From the NCBI GenBank assembly GCA_025924315.1, contig JAICIO010000023.1, forward strand, positions 1 to 64,000: DNA of 64,000 nt. The letters are read 5' to 3'. The notes below the pieces were generated by a model. The model was given only the letters and a program-made list of their open reading frames with translations. It was not told the origin of the DNA and did no database searches. Within the stretch, counting starts at the first letter, position 1. Every line of letters starts with the position of its first letter. Made by a program: the position numbers and the translations under genes. This document shows positions 7,443 through 15,590 of this stretch, piece by piece. The stretch comes from Phycisphaerae bacterium (GTDB lineage: Bacteria; Planctomycetota; Phycisphaerae; Tepidisphaerales; Tepidisphaeraceae).

Positions 7443-8276
7443 TTAGTGTAAATCCGCGGCGGTCCGTCCGCGGGCGATCCAGCTCGCGAGGAAGAACAAT
7501 ACGCCGGCAAATGCCACGCTGGTCAGTAAATCCACAGGCAACGTCGCCCACAAGCCCGCCTCATGCGATTGCATCAGCGCTTCCCGAATCCCCGCGAGCC
7601 CGTACGTCAGCGGGTTCAGCAGCATCACGATCTTGAGTCCCACCCATGCGCCCGAGATCGGAAAGAGCGCGCCGGAAAGAAACCACATCGGCATGAGAAA
7701 GAGGTTCATGATCGCATGAAACCCCTGCGATGACGTCATCCGCCAGGCGATGCAGAAGCCCAGGGCCGTCAGCGCGAACGATACGATCAGCATGAATCCG
7801 GCGGCTTCGAGAAATGAAATCAGCGTCAGATGGATGTGGACCGTCGGCGCCAGGAGCAAAAAGATCAAGCCTTGCCCAAACGCCAGTGTCGTTCCGCCGA
7901 GCACTTTGCCCAGGACGATCGACATGCGTGGAATCGGCGCGACGAGCACCGATTGCAGAAACCCTTCGCGGCGATCTTCGATGATCGAAATCGTCGAAAA
8001 AATCGCGGTGAAGAGCAGGATCATCAGGATCGTGCCGGGGAAGAAATAGTTCATGTACCCGGCGCCGGTCGATCCTTCCTGATGAAACGAGCTTCCCATC
8101 CCACCCCCGATGAGCAGCCAGAACACGATGGGCGTGAGAAAGGCGCCGATCACGCGGTGGCGCTGCCGGATGAAACGCACCAGCTCGCGCTGGCCAAGTG
8201 AAAGCGCCGGGAGCAGGAAGTTCGAACCCGCCTCCGCCTGCGTGACTGCCGAAATGGGTAAGGATGCAACGCTCAT
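7443..8276 (-). CDS. ABC-2 type transporter permease
   Basis: A 277-residue permease of the ABC-2 (DrrB/NodJ) family with six predicted helices. Characteristic features are GYMNYFFPGTILMILLF, the EDRREGFLQSVLVAP segment and the C-terminal NPLTYGLAGIREAL motif. The ATPase partner is not adjacent: the upstream gene is an unrelated endonuclease-like gene on the other side of repeat copy C. It heads the minus-strand group with SCO and DUF420, so a role in oxidase or haem/copper assembly is plausible but unproven. The substrate is unknown. Confidence 0.88.
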   Translation of the reverse strand: MSVASLPISAVTQAEAGSNFLLPALSLGQRELVRFIRQRHRVIGAFLTPIVFWLLIGGGMGSSFHQEGSTGAGYMNYFFPGTILMILLFTAIFSTISIIEDRREGFLQSVLVAPIPRMSIVLGKVLGGTTLAFGQGLIFLLLAPTVHIHLTLISFLEAAGFMLIVSFALTALGFCIAWRMTSSQGFHAIMNLFLMPMWFLSGALFPISGAWVGLKIVMLLNPLTYGLAGIREALMQSHEAGLWATLPVDLLTSVAFAGVLFFLASWIARGRTAADLH

Positions 8277-8288
8277 AGAGTTTGTATT

Positions 8289-8365
8289 GTAGGGTCCGCT
8301 TCAGCGGACCGGTTATTTTCTTTTGGGAACCCAATGAATAACCGGTCCGCTGAAGCGGACCCTAC
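8289..8365. repeat. REPIN-like doublet, GTAG family type I, copy C
   Basis: The left arm begins GTAGGGTCCGC at 8289 and the right arm ends CCCTAC at 8365, with inner GGTTATT/AATAACC pairing. Each arm contains the hairpin GGTCCGC-TTCA-GCGGACC. It lies between the stop of the endonuclease-like gene and the start of the ABC-2 permease, so it is in the permease leader region. Confidence 0.93.
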
Positions 8366-8378
8366 GAGATTCATTGGC

Positions 8379-9338
8379 TCATTTATCGATCTTCAGCTTG
8401 ATGTACACCGGATAGTGATCGCTCGCCACTGGCGTAAACTGACCTTTGAACACTTTTACTTCACCGATGCGGTCTTTCATCGATTGGCTCAGCAGGATTT
8501 GGTCAATGAAGCTGCGATGGTCGGGCCGCCAGTAGCCCCCGTACGAAATCTCACCCGCGTCAATCAGCGGTTTCGTCGCGAGGATTACGCCGTCCTCTTT
8601 CGGACCGACCAATGTCGTAATCGCATCTCCGCCGGCTTCGAGCTCAAATTCCTGATAGCCCAGTTCGTCGTTCATGTCGCCGAGGAGCAGCACATCGCTC
8701 GGACCGGCCTTCGACAGCTCCATCATGATCTGGTGCGTGCGTTTCGCCTCGCGGTTGCGCCATTTGGCGACATCGACATTGTTTCCGAACTTGCTCTTTT
8801 GATGGGTCACGCCAACCCAGAAGCGATATCCGTTCGGTGCCTCGACGAGACAGAACGCCGGCCCTCGCGCGAACAGTCGATCGCCGCGCTCGTTCTTCAC
8901 GCTGTCCGGTTCGCGGTAATACTGATCCTTCTTCTCGACGACCTTGAACCCGGGCTTGAGCATCATCGCGACGTTCTGATGTCGATCGCTGTTGCCGGGG
9001 AAAACCATCACGGTCTTGTACGCGTCTTTCAACCACGAATGGTTGAACTTCTCGAGCTGCTCCTGCTCGCAGCACTCTTCGATGCAGAGAATGTCCGGCG
9101 CAAACTGCGGATCGAGAATGACCATCGCCGTTTCCCAATTCTCCTTGTCGGCCATCTCGCGGATGTCGCGCATTGTGTCGGCGTCGAGCTTCTCGTTCGA
9201 CGGGCGCGTCGCCAGCTGCGATGGAAGGAAGTGCTTGTAAAAAAATTCGACGTTGTACGTCGCGCAGGTGATCGTCTCGCCGCGAGCGGTGAACGCGACG
9301 AACGACGTCAGGAGAAAAATGCAGACGCGAAGGCGCAT
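8379..9338 (-). CDS. secreted endonuclease/exonuclease/phosphatase family enzyme
   Basis: A 319-residue protein with a signal peptide (residues 1-17) and an EEP (DNase I-like) fold. Metal and catalytic motifs are visible in order: ATYNVEFF with the Asn, CIEECCEQ with the Glu, the GVTHQKSKFG loop, LLGDMNDELG (GDxN) and the terminal SDHYPVYIKL (SDH). The substrate could be nucleic acid, a phospholipid headgroup or a phosphoester; the sequence does not decide. The ATG at 9338 is chosen because it gives a clean signal peptide and is preceded by AGGA. It is probably a single-gene unit. Confidence 0.88.
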   Translation of the reverse strand: MRLRVCIFLLTSFVAFTARGETITCATYNVEFFYKHFLPSQLATRPSNEKLDADTMRDIREMADKENWETAMVILDPQFAPDILCIEECCEQEQLEKFNHSWLKDAYKTVMVFPGNSDRHQNVAMMLKPGFKVVEKKDQYYREPDSVKNERGDRLFARGPAFCLVEAPNGYRFWVGVTHQKSKFGNNVDVAKWRNREAKRTHQIMMELSKAGPSDVLLLGDMNDELGYQEFELEAGGDAITTLVGPKEDGVILATKPLIDAGEISYGGYWRPDHRSFIDQILLSQSMKDRIGEVKVFKGQFTPVASDHYPVYIKLKIDK

Positions 9339-9405
9339 GTAGTCCTTTCGTGTGGTCGGGAACGGCAAGGCCAAATGATACTCGCGCAATGATGGGCCGC
9401 CACCG

Positions 9406-9507
9406 GTGGCACAGACATTCCTGTCTGTGATGCGGCGGTGTAATCATCGACGCATATTTCGGTCGTGGAATACCACGCCCGATCGCCGACACGAATGTCG
9501 GCGCCAC
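9406..9507. repeat. GTGG-headed hairpin doublet
   Basis: The left arm is GTGG followed by a perfect 8-base stem with loop TTCC (CACAGACA/TGTCTGTG, 9406-9429). The right arm (9486-9507), read on the minus strand, is GTGGCG followed by CCGACA-TTCG-TGTCGG. Loops and heads are shared while stem bases differ, as in the GTAG family. It fills the gap between the endonuclease-like gene and the UspA remnant. Confidence 0.75.
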
Positions 9508-9539
9508 CGAAAGTTCACACGCGTTCCAGTGCGTTCGGG

Positions 9540-9920
9540 CTAGTATCGGGTGTGATGACCTGCACGGGCAAGCTCGGCGGCGTCTGGGCCGCTGTCGTAG
9601 ATGGGAAGAACGCGCACACCCATTTCACGGCCGATGTCGAGGAAACGGCTGAACGCTTTCAAGGCCATCAAGTCCGTCTCGATTGTCAGCTTGCTTTCGC
9701 TCTCGTATTTGTACGACACGTTCACCTGGCGGATGAAACAGACGACGAGCGTCGCGTCGTTTTCCTTCGCGAACTGAATCGCGGGTCGGGCGAGGGCGTC
9801 GGAGCCGTACGTGCCGAGGAGGATTTTCGGCTTCATCAGCGCGTCCGGCTGCCACTGTTGCATGACTAATCGGAAGTTGTTGTCGCCGCGTACTTTGTAG
9901 AACATCGTGATATTTTGCAC
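9540..9920 (-). pseudogene. remnant of a UspA-type domain (probably from a permease C-terminus)
   Basis: A 126-residue frame whose middle (KPKILLGTYGSDALARPA through VRVLPIYDSGPDAAEL) reads like the start of a universal-stress-protein domain of the kind fused to amino-acid permeases. The conserved C-terminal half of that domain, with its GSSRRG-type nucleotide loop, is absent: the frame ends abruptly in ARAGHHTRY close to a hairpin repeat. No transmembrane part exists upstream; the frame begins in the promoter region of the next gene. It is best seen as a decayed fragment, though a short expressed protein cannot be excluded. Confidence 0.5.
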
Positions 9921-9945
9921 GAAGTTGGGCCGCCTCGCCTATAAT
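9915..9945 (+). promoter_or_regulatory. candidate promoter of the efflux operon
   Basis: A perfect TATAAT box at 9940-9945 lies just ten bases before the ATG at 9955, with TTGCAC at 9915-9920 (19-base spacer). If used, transcription would begin at or next to the start codon, giving a leaderless or nearly leaderless message. Confidence 0.45.
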
Positions 9946-9954
9946 GAATTCAGA

Positions 9955-11217
9955 ATGAAATCACGCCGCGGCCAGAGCCCGGTGAGATGGGTGTTCACCG
10001 TCGCGCTTGTCCTCGCCCTCGTCCTTGGCGCAGGCATGCTCGTGCTGCGCTGGGTTCGGCCAACCGTTACCGTCACCGAAGTCGTCGAAGGGCCGGTCGT
10101 GCAGGCTTTTTACGCGACGGGCACCGTCCAGCCCGAGCGCGAATTTCCTATCAAGAGCGCAACCGCAGGTATTCTCACCAAGCGACTGGTCGATAAAGGC
10201 GATCACGTGAAGAAGGACCAGCCGCTGGTCGTGGTCTCCGATCCGTCGCTTCAATTCACCGCCGACAAAACCAAGGCCGAGCTTGCCGAGAAACTGAAAC
10301 GCGCCGCAGCGAAGACCTCGCCCGTGCTGATGGAGTTCGACGCCAAGCTTCAGATGCTCGACGATCAACTTTCGATCGCCAAGCGCGAGCAGGAGCGGTA
10401 TCAGCAGCTCGTGCCGACCAACGCCGCCTCGCAATCCGATCTCGACAAGGCAACCGATCGCGTGAAGGCGCTGTGCGGCGAGGCGGAGTCGGTGAAGGCG
10501 CAGCGCGCCGCTTCGCAACTCGAGCTCGAGCGCGAAGTGCAGGTGGCACAGTCGGCGGTCAACATCGCAAACTGGAACCTCGATCAGCAGACGCTTAAGA
10601 GCCCGATCGATGGCGTGGTGCTTGATCGGCCGACGTCGCAGGGCACGCGCGTGGCGATCAATGACCAGATCATGCGCATCGCGGATGTGTCGCCGGCGAA
10701 TCTCGTGATGCGCGCCGCCGTCGATGAAGAAGATATCGGCAAGGTGCGCGTCGGGCAGACGGTACGCATGACGCTCTATTCGTGGGCGGGCCAATCCTTC
10801 AGCGGAAAGGTTTCGAAGATCTACGACGAGGCCGATCGCGATCGGCGCACGTTCGAAGTGGACGTGCGGCTTGATCCGCACGATCAATTGCTCTCACCGG
10901 GAATGACCGGCGAGCTCGCATTCATCCTCGCGGAGAAACCGAGCGCGACCGTCGTTCCGAGCCAGGCGATCCAGAACGGGAAGCTATTCGTCGTTCGCGA
11001 CGGGCAGCTGCATCAAATAGATGGCGAGATCGGGCTGCGCAGCGTGCAACGAACGGAAGTCATCAGTGGCGTGAAACCGGGCGATCGCGTCGTCATCAGC
11101 CCGATCGGCTCGCTCAAACCCAGCCAGCACGTCGGCACGGATTATCTCGATCCCAAAACCGCCGCCGGTCTCAATAAAGAACCCGACCAAGTCGGTTCCT
11201 TCAAAGGTTTCAACTGA
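9955..11217 (+). CDS. periplasmic adaptor (membrane fusion protein) of a MacA/HlyD-type efflux system
   Basis: A 420-residue membrane fusion protein with one N-terminal anchor helix (about residues 11-31). The lipoyl-like half motif ATGTVQPEREFPIKS is followed by a coiled-coil hairpin (residues 100-200, rich in AxxxL heptads), the second lipoyl half TLKSPIDGVVLDRP, and a beta-barrel domain (VGQTVRMTLYSW, SGKVSKIYDEAD, SPGMTGELAFIL). Together with the following permease and ATPase it would form a tripartite ABC exporter reaching the outer membrane. The ATG at 9955 is preceded by a near-perfect TATAAT. Substrate unknown. Confidence 0.92.
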   Translation: MKSRRGQSPVRWVFTVALVLALVLGAGMLVLRWVRPTVTVTEVVEGPVVQAFYATGTVQPEREFPIKSATAGILTKRLVDKGDHVKKDQPLVVVSDPSLQFTADKTKAELAEKLKRAAAKTSPVLMEFDAKLQMLDDQLSIAKREQERYQQLVPTNAASQSDLDKATDRVKALCGEAESVKAQRAASQLELEREVQVAQSAVNIANWNLDQQTLKSPIDGVVLDRPTSQGTRVAINDQIMRIADVSPANLVMRAAVDEEDIGKVRVGQTVRMTLYSWAGQSFSGKVSKIYDEADRDRRTFEVDVRLDPHDQLLSPGMTGELAFILAEKPSATVVPSQAIQNGKLFVVRDGQLHQIDGEIGLRSVQRTEVISGVKPGDRVVISPIGSLKPSQHVGTDYLDPKTAAGLNKEPDQVGSFKGFN

Positions 11218-11244
11218 CAACTGTCAACTGATAACTGGCAACTA
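11213..11244. repeat. single arm of the CTGACAACTG repeat family
   Basis: The short spacer between the adaptor and permease genes consists of CTGACAACTGTCAACTG followed by a degenerate copy (ATAACTGGCAACT). The same words form complete inverted pairs at 56194-56264 and 56645-56714. Confidence 0.6.
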
Positions 11245-11249
11245 TCGCC

Positions 11250-12497
11250 ATGCGCTGGTTCATCTCCATCCGCTACCTGCTCGCCCACATGCGCCAGTCG
11301 CTGGTGTGCGTAGCGGGCGTCACCATCAGCGTGATGATGTTCATCGTGATGGACGCGATGATGCAGGGGTTTACCGACAAGTTCATCATTGAGACAGTCG
11401 AGTCGTCGGGTCACATCACGGTGCACGACGAACCGCGGGAAACGCGCACGCGGATTCTAGAGCAGGCGTATCGCGATCCGAACGCGGTGCTCGTCGTCGA
11501 AGGCGTGAAGCCACGCGACCAGGTGAAGAAGATCAAAAATCCGACGGGACTGGTCGCGACGATCCGGCGCATGCCCGGAATTGCGGCGGCGGCGCCTCAG
11601 GTCACCGGAGATGCGATCGCGACCTACGGCACGAAGACGATCAACCTGTCGATGTACGGCGTCGATCCGGACCAGATCACCGCGGTCACGACGATCGGCG
11701 ATCAGATGATCAGCGGGGATTTCAAGCGTCTGAAGACGGCCGCCGACGGTGTGATTCTCGGTCGCGGCGTGTCGGACGTGCTCGGCGCGCATCTCGGTGA
11801 CAACATCACCCTCGCCAGTTCCACCGGCGGACGCGCGGTGTGCAAAGTCGTCGGCATCTTTCAAACGGGTGTTACGCCCGTCGATTACTCGCGCGGATAC
11901 ATGCTGCTGCAGAATGCGCAGACGCTGCTCGACAAAAAGAACATCGTGAACGAAATCGTCATCCGCACCGACGACTACACAAAAGCCCGCGATCTCGCCG
12001 GACAGATCGAATCGATCTGCGGATACAAAACCGAAAGTTGGCAGGAGGCGAACGAGAACTTTCTCAAGATCTTCCGCATCCAGACGATCATCACGTACTT
12101 CATCACCGGCGCGCTGCTTGTCGTCGCGGCCTTCGGTGTGCTGAACATTCTGATTATGGCGGTGCTCGAACGCGTGAACGACATCGCGATCCTGAAAAGC
12201 TTTGGCTTTTCGCGGAATGACATCACGCAGATTTACGTGCTGCAGGGTTTGGTCATCGGGTTGATCGGCTCGGCCATCGGTCTTGGGATCGGCAAGCTCG
12301 CGGTCGAGGGGTTGCGACGACTGCCGATTCAGATGGAAGGGCTGGTGAAGGTCGAAGGGCTGCTGATGAGCGAGCACGCGAGCCAATATATTCAGGCATT
12401 CATCGGGGCGATGCTGGTGACGCTGCTGGCGTCAGTGTATCCGGCTAGGCGAGCTGCTAAGTACGATCCGGTTGAGGTGATTCGTGGCGCCCATTGA
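11250..12497 (+). CDS. MacB/LolC-type ABC transporter permease (FtsX fold)
   Basis: A 415-residue permease with the MacB_PCD/FtsX layout: an N-terminal helix (residues 20-42), a large periplasmic domain (about 45-280), then three helices. The FtsX core carries LNILIMAVLERVNDIAILKSFGFSRNDI, where the Glu-Arg and the Gly-Phe-Ser loop contact the ATPase, and the C-terminal [18 protein letters not shown] is the family signature. It acts in mechanotransmission-type export or lipoprotein release. Its stop codon overlaps the GTG start of the ATPase gene, showing tight coupling. A single CTGACAACTG-type repeat arm lies just upstream (11213-11244). Confidence 0.92.
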   Translation: MRWFISIRYLLAHMRQSLVCVAGVTISVMMFIVMDAMMQGFTDKFIIETVESSGHITVHDEPRETRTRILEQAYRDPNAVLVVEGVKPRDQVKKIKNPTGLVATIRRMPGIAAAAPQVTGDAIATYGTKTINLSMYGVDPDQITAVTTIGDQMISGDFKRLKTAADGVILGRGVSDVLGAHLGDNITLASSTGGRAVCKVVGIFQTGVTPVDYSRGYMLLQNAQTLLDKKNIVNEIVIRTDDYTKARDLAGQIESICGYKTESWQEANENFLKIFRIQTIITYFITGALLVVAAFGVLNILIMAVLERVNDIAILKSFGFSRNDITQIYVLQGLVIGLIGSAIGLGIGKLAVEGLRRLPIQMEGLVKVEGLLMSEHASQYIQAFIGAMLVTLLASVYPARRAAKYDPVEVIRGAH

Positions 12498-13323
12498 TAC
12501 CACAACTCGTCGCGGCGATCGGGAGCCCAGCGACTCTGTCGCGGGTTCTGTTTCTGTAGTCCCGAAACCCGCGGCAGAGCCGCTGGGCTCCCGCGCGCGA
12601 CGAGAGCCGCTGGTTCGCGCGCAGAACGTTCACCGGATCCTTGGCGCGGGTGAGATGGCGACGCACATTCTCAAGGGCGTGTCGTTGTCGATCGAGGCGC
12701 GAGAGTACGTGTCGATCGTCGGCGCGAGTGGGTCCGGGAAGAGCACGCTCTTGTACCTGCTTGGCGGGCTGGATCGGCCGACGCACCAGGATGAAGAGGG
12801 CACACGATTCGATCCCGCGAGCCGCGTGTTCATCGATGGTGAAGATACGACTGGTCTGAGTGACGGGCAGCTCGCCTACCTGCGGAATGAGAAGGTGGGA
12901 TTCGTCTTTCAGTTTCACTATCTGCTGAAGGAATTCACGGCTCAGGAAAATGTGGCGCTCCCGATGCTGAAGCTCGGGAAAATCGGCCACGACGAAGCGA
13001 TGGACCGCGCCGCGGAGCTGCTGAAGTCCCTGGGACTTGGGGACAAGATTCGCCGGCGCGCGAATCGCCTCAGCGGCGGCGAGCAGCAGCGCGTCGCGGT
13101 GGCGCGGGCGCTGGCGAATAAACCGGCGGTGCTTCTCGCGGATGAGCCGACCGGCAATCTCGACAAGCGCAATGCCGAGGTCGTCGCGGAGATCTTCAAT
13201 AACCTCGCCAGCCAGGGGCAGGCGCTGGTGATGGTGACGCACGATCAGGCGCTGGCGGCCCGCGCCCGGCGCATCATTCAGATGGAAGACGGCAACATCG
13301 TGAGCGACACCACGCAGGCGTGA
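12484..13323 (+). CDS. ABC transporter ATP-binding protein (LolD/MacB type)
   Basis: A 279-residue ATPase for the preceding permease. The core begins near residue 43 ([11 protein letters not shown]). Walker A is GASGSGKST, the Q-loop lies in [12 protein letters not shown], the signature is [16 protein letters not shown], Walker B is [13 protein letters not shown], and the H-loop is MVTHDQ. The first 40 or so residues are unlike the family and are encoded by a 27-base inverted repeat at 12521-12592, so this N-terminus may be an accretion. No ATG lies between the GTG at 12484 and the ATPase core, which supports the GTG start coupled to the permease stop. Confidence 0.92.
   Translation: MAPIDTTTRRGDREPSDSVAGSVSVVPKPAAEPLGSRARREPLVRAQNVHRILGAGEMATHILKGVSLSIEAREYVSIVGASGSGKSTLLYLLGGLDRPTHQDEEGTRFDPASRVFIDGEDTTGLSDGQLAYLRNEKVGFVFQFHYLLKEFTAQENVALPMLKLGKIGHDEAMDRAAELLKSLGLGDKIRRRANRLSGGEQQRVAVARALANKPAVLLADEPTGNLDKRNAEVVAEIFNNLASQGQALVMVTHDQALAARARRIIQMEDGNIVSDTTQA
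12521..12592. repeat. hairpin doublet inside the 5' end of the ATPase gene
   Basis: Arms at 12521-12547 and 12566-12592 are 27-base reverse complements with two mismatches, both of the kind that still pair as G-U in RNA. The element begins GGGAGCCCAGCG and each arm contains the palindrome GCGGC-TCT-GCCGC (one copy altered). It is translated as the low-complexity N-terminus of the ABC ATPase. Confidence 0.8.
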
Positions 13324-13380
13324 CGCGGCGGTTTGAGATTCCGTGGGGGATCGATACCATTCCGTCTTCTTCAGACGGTG

Positions 13381-14190
13381 ATGATGACGCAACCTGATGC
13401 AACGATGACTGAGCCGCAACCCAAGCCGCAGACGGCACAAGAGCGCCGGCGGTTCCCGCGCAGTGAATCTGCCGTGATCACCAAGGTTTCGATCGTGATT
13501 CCGGTCTACAACGAAGAGGCGACGGTGCAGCACCTGATTCGCCTGGTGGCCAATGCGCCGCTGCCTGAGGGGCTCACGCGCGAGATCATCTGCGTCAACG
13601 ATTGCTCCAAGGACAACACCCAGTCCAAGCTCGACGAGCTGCCCAAGCTCCATCCGGATATCGAGTTTAAGATCTTCCACAAGCCGGTGAATGAAGGAAA
13701 AGGTGCGGCGCTGCGCGACGGGTTCAAACACGCCGGCGGAGATGTGGTGCTGATCCAGGACGCGGACCTGGAATACGATCCCCAGGATTACGTCAAGCTG
13801 CTTCAGCCGATTGTCGAAGATAAAGCGGACGTTGTGTACGGCAGCCGGTTTATCGGCGAGCCGCATCGCGTGCTTTATTATTATCACACGTTGGGAAACA
13901 AGTTTCTGACGGCGTTTTCCAACATGTTTACGAACCTCAACCTCACCGACATGGAAGTCTGTTACAAGGTCTTCCGTAAATCGGTGCTCGATCGCATCAA
14001 TATCAAATGCAATCGATTCGGGTTTGAGCCGGAAGTGACCGCGAAGATCGCCAAGCTGCGTCCGCGGCTGCGGATTTATGAAGTGGGCGTCGCGTATTAC
14101 GGGCGCAGCTACGAAGAAGGCAAAAAGATCACCTGGAAAGACGGGATCAAGGCGGTCCTGACGATCATCCGGTTCCGATTTTTGGATTGA
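13381..14190 (+). CDS. family 2 glycosyltransferase (DPM1/polyprenyl-phosphate type)
   Basis: A 269-residue cytoplasmic or membrane-associated GT2 enzyme. The sugar-nucleotide fold opens with VSIVIPVYNEEATVQHL (about residue 40), then INCxNDCSKDNT-type spacing (CVNDCSKDNTQSKL), the NEGKGAALRDGF loop, and the metal-binding QDADLEYDP. No C-terminal transmembrane helices are seen. Such enzymes transfer a sugar to a polyprenyl phosphate or another lipid carrier. The ATG at 13381 is used because it is the first good start after the ATPase stop; a longer frame begins with TTG at 13333. It precedes a UDP-glucuronate decarboxylase gene, consistent with envelope glycan synthesis. Confidence 0.9.
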   Translation: MMTQPDATMTEPQPKPQTAQERRRFPRSESAVITKVSIVIPVYNEEATVQHLIRLVANAPLPEGLTREIICVNDCSKDNTQSKLDELPKLHPDIEFKIFHKPVNEGKGAALRDGFKHAGGDVVLIQDADLEYDPQDYVKLLQPIVEDKADVVYGSRFIGEPHRVLYYYHTLGNKFLTAFSNMFTNLNLTDMEVCYKVFRKSVLDRINIKCNRFGFEPEVTAKIAKLRPRLRIYEVGVAYYGRSYEEGKKITWKDGIKAVLTIIRFRFLD

Positions 14191-14226
14191 AGATCGCGCG
14201 ACACCGTCGGGTCGCGTATCACTTTT

Positions 14227-14279
14227 ACGTGACACGGCCTTTCCAGCCCGTGCGCATGGCCTAAAAGGCCATGTCACGT
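14227..14279. repeat. GTGACA-headed inverted repeat
   Basis: Arms at 14227-14242 and 14264-14279 (ACGTGACACGGCCTTT and its near-complement) pair over 16 bases with one mismatch. The right arm, read on the minus strand, contains the small stem CATGGCCT-TTT-AGGCCATG. It occupies the 100-base gap between the glycosyltransferase and UXS genes. Confidence 0.75.
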
Positions 14280-14289
14280 TGAATCAATT

Positions 14290-15267
14290 ATGCAGACCTC
14301 ATTCAAGCGCATTCTGGTGACGGGCGGGGCGGGCTTTCTCGGATCGCATCTGTGCGATCGGCTCGTCGAACAAGGCCACGACGTCGTCTGCCTCGATAAC
14401 TTCTACACGAGCCAAAAGAGCAACATCGCGCATCTGCTGGGCAAGTCGAATTTCGAGCTCGTCCGCCACGATGTGGTGCATCCGATTTTTCTTGAGGTGG
14501 ACGAGATCTACAACATGGCCTGCCCGGCCTCTCCGCCGCACTATCAATACAACCCGGTCAAGACGATGAAGACCAGCGTCGTCGGCGCGATCAACATCCT
14601 TGGCCTCGCCAAGCGCGTTCGTGCGAAGGTGCTGCAGGCGAGCACCAGCGAAGTTTACGGCGAGCCGCAGGAGCATCCGCAGACGGAAGCGTACTGGGGC
14701 AATGTGAATCCAATCGGCATTCGCAGCTGCTACGACGAAGGCAAGCGCGCCGCGGAGACGCTGTTCTTTGATTACTACCGTCAGAATAAGGTGAACGTCC
14801 GCGTCATCCGCATCTTCAACACGTACGGCCCGCGGATGCATCCGTACGACGGCCGCGTGGTGAGCAACTTCATCGTTCAGGCGCTCGGCGGCAAGGACAT
14901 CACGATCTACGGCGACGGTTCACAGACGCGAAGCTTCTGCTACGTGGATGACCTGATCAACGGCATCATGGGGATGATGAATGGCCCGGACGATTTCGTC
15001 GGGCCCGTGAACCTCGGCAACCCCGGCGAATTCACAATGCTCGAGCTCGCCCAGCTCGTGCTCGAGTTGACGAACAGCAAGAGCAAGATCGTTCACCTTC
15101 CACGACCCGCCGACGACCCGAGCCAGCGGCGTCCGAACATCGAGCTGGCCAAGTCGAAATTGAACTGGGAGCCAAAGGTTTCTCTGCGCGACGGATTGAA
15201 GAAAACGATCGAGTACTTCGCGAGCATCGATCTGCGGAATTACCGCAAGCCAACCGGCGGGAAGTAA
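14290..15267 (+). CDS. uxs: UDP-glucuronate decarboxylase (UDP-xylose synthase), extended SDR
   Basis: A 325-residue extended short-chain dehydrogenase that oxidises and decarboxylates UDP-glucuronate to UDP-xylose using bound NAD. The Rossmann motif [16 protein letters not shown] lies at residues 10-25. [34 protein letters not shown], the catalytic YDEGKRAAE (YxxxK), [17 protein letters not shown] and the [11 protein letters not shown] motif match UXS closely. UDP-xylose feeds envelope or extracellular polysaccharide, fitting the glycosyltransferases on both sides. A strong terminator follows immediately. Confidence 0.92.
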   Translation: MQTSFKRILVTGGAGFLGSHLCDRLVEQGHDVVCLDNFYTSQKSNIAHLLGKSNFELVRHDVVHPIFLEVDEIYNMACPASPPHYQYNPVKTMKTSVVGAINILGLAKRVRAKVLQASTSEVYGEPQEHPQTEAYWGNVNPIGIRSCYDEGKRAAETLFFDYYRQNKVNVRVIRIFNTYGPRMHPYDGRVVSNFIVQALGGKDITIYGDGSQTRSFCYVDDLINGIMGMMNGPDDFVGPVNLGNPGEFTMLELAQLVLELTNSKSKIVHLPRPADDPSQRRPNIELAKSKLNWEPKVSLRDGLKKTIEYFASIDLRNYRKPTGGK

Positions 15268-15285
15268 CACCATCGCATAACGAAA

Positions 15286-15320
15286 CGCCCGCGCGTGACC
15301 AGTCACGCGCGGGCGTTTTT
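15286..15320 (+). terminator. Rho-independent terminator after the UXS gene
   Basis: A perfect 14-base stem (CGCCCGCGCGTGAC at 15286-15299 and its complement at 15302-15315) with a two-base CA centre is followed by TTTTT at 15316-15320. It terminates the plus-strand efflux/sugar operon and faces the minus-strand Cys-rich gene. Confidence 0.88.
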
Positions 15321-15333
15321 CATTCAAACGAGC

Positions 15334-15534
15334 CTACTTCCCACACGAGCTATTGGCGCACTTCGTGCAGCACGACGGGCACCCGCTGCAGCAGGTGTCG
15401 CCGCAACAGTTGCTCTTGCAGCAACCATCGGTCTTGCAGCGCGAGGTACAGTTTGAGCTTGCGTGGGTCGTCGTCGAACCGACCGCGCCGAACGTGGCAA
15501 CGGTCATCATCAATCCAACTAAAAGGGTAGACAT
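15334..15534 (-). CDS. secreted cysteine-rich small protein (13 Cys in 66 residues)
   Basis: A 66-residue protein with a signal peptide (about residues 1-26, ending in THA). The mature part of about 40 residues contains 13 Cys arranged as repeated CC, CxxC and CCxxC groups (GCCKSNCCGDTCCSGCPSCC). This spacing is that of a metal-binding or heavily disulphide-bonded peptide and resembles metallothionein in density, although no named family was recognised. It lies downstream of another Cys/His-containing secreted peptide on the same strand, suggesting a joint role in metal handling. The ORF is short, but the composition is unlikely by chance. Confidence 0.7.
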   Translation of the reverse strand: MSTLLVGLMMTVATFGAVGSTTTHASSNCTSRCKTDGCCKSNCCGDTCCSGCPSCCTKCANSSCGK

Positions 15535-15590
15535 GATTTCACTCCAGTGAAAACTCTGTTGAACAAACGAAAATAGGACGGTGGTTGCAA

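Noticed and set aside
12457-14277. 606-residue minus-strand open frame opposite the ABC ATPase and glycosyltransferase genes
   Set aside because: Spans two clear plus-strand genes and has no domain content.
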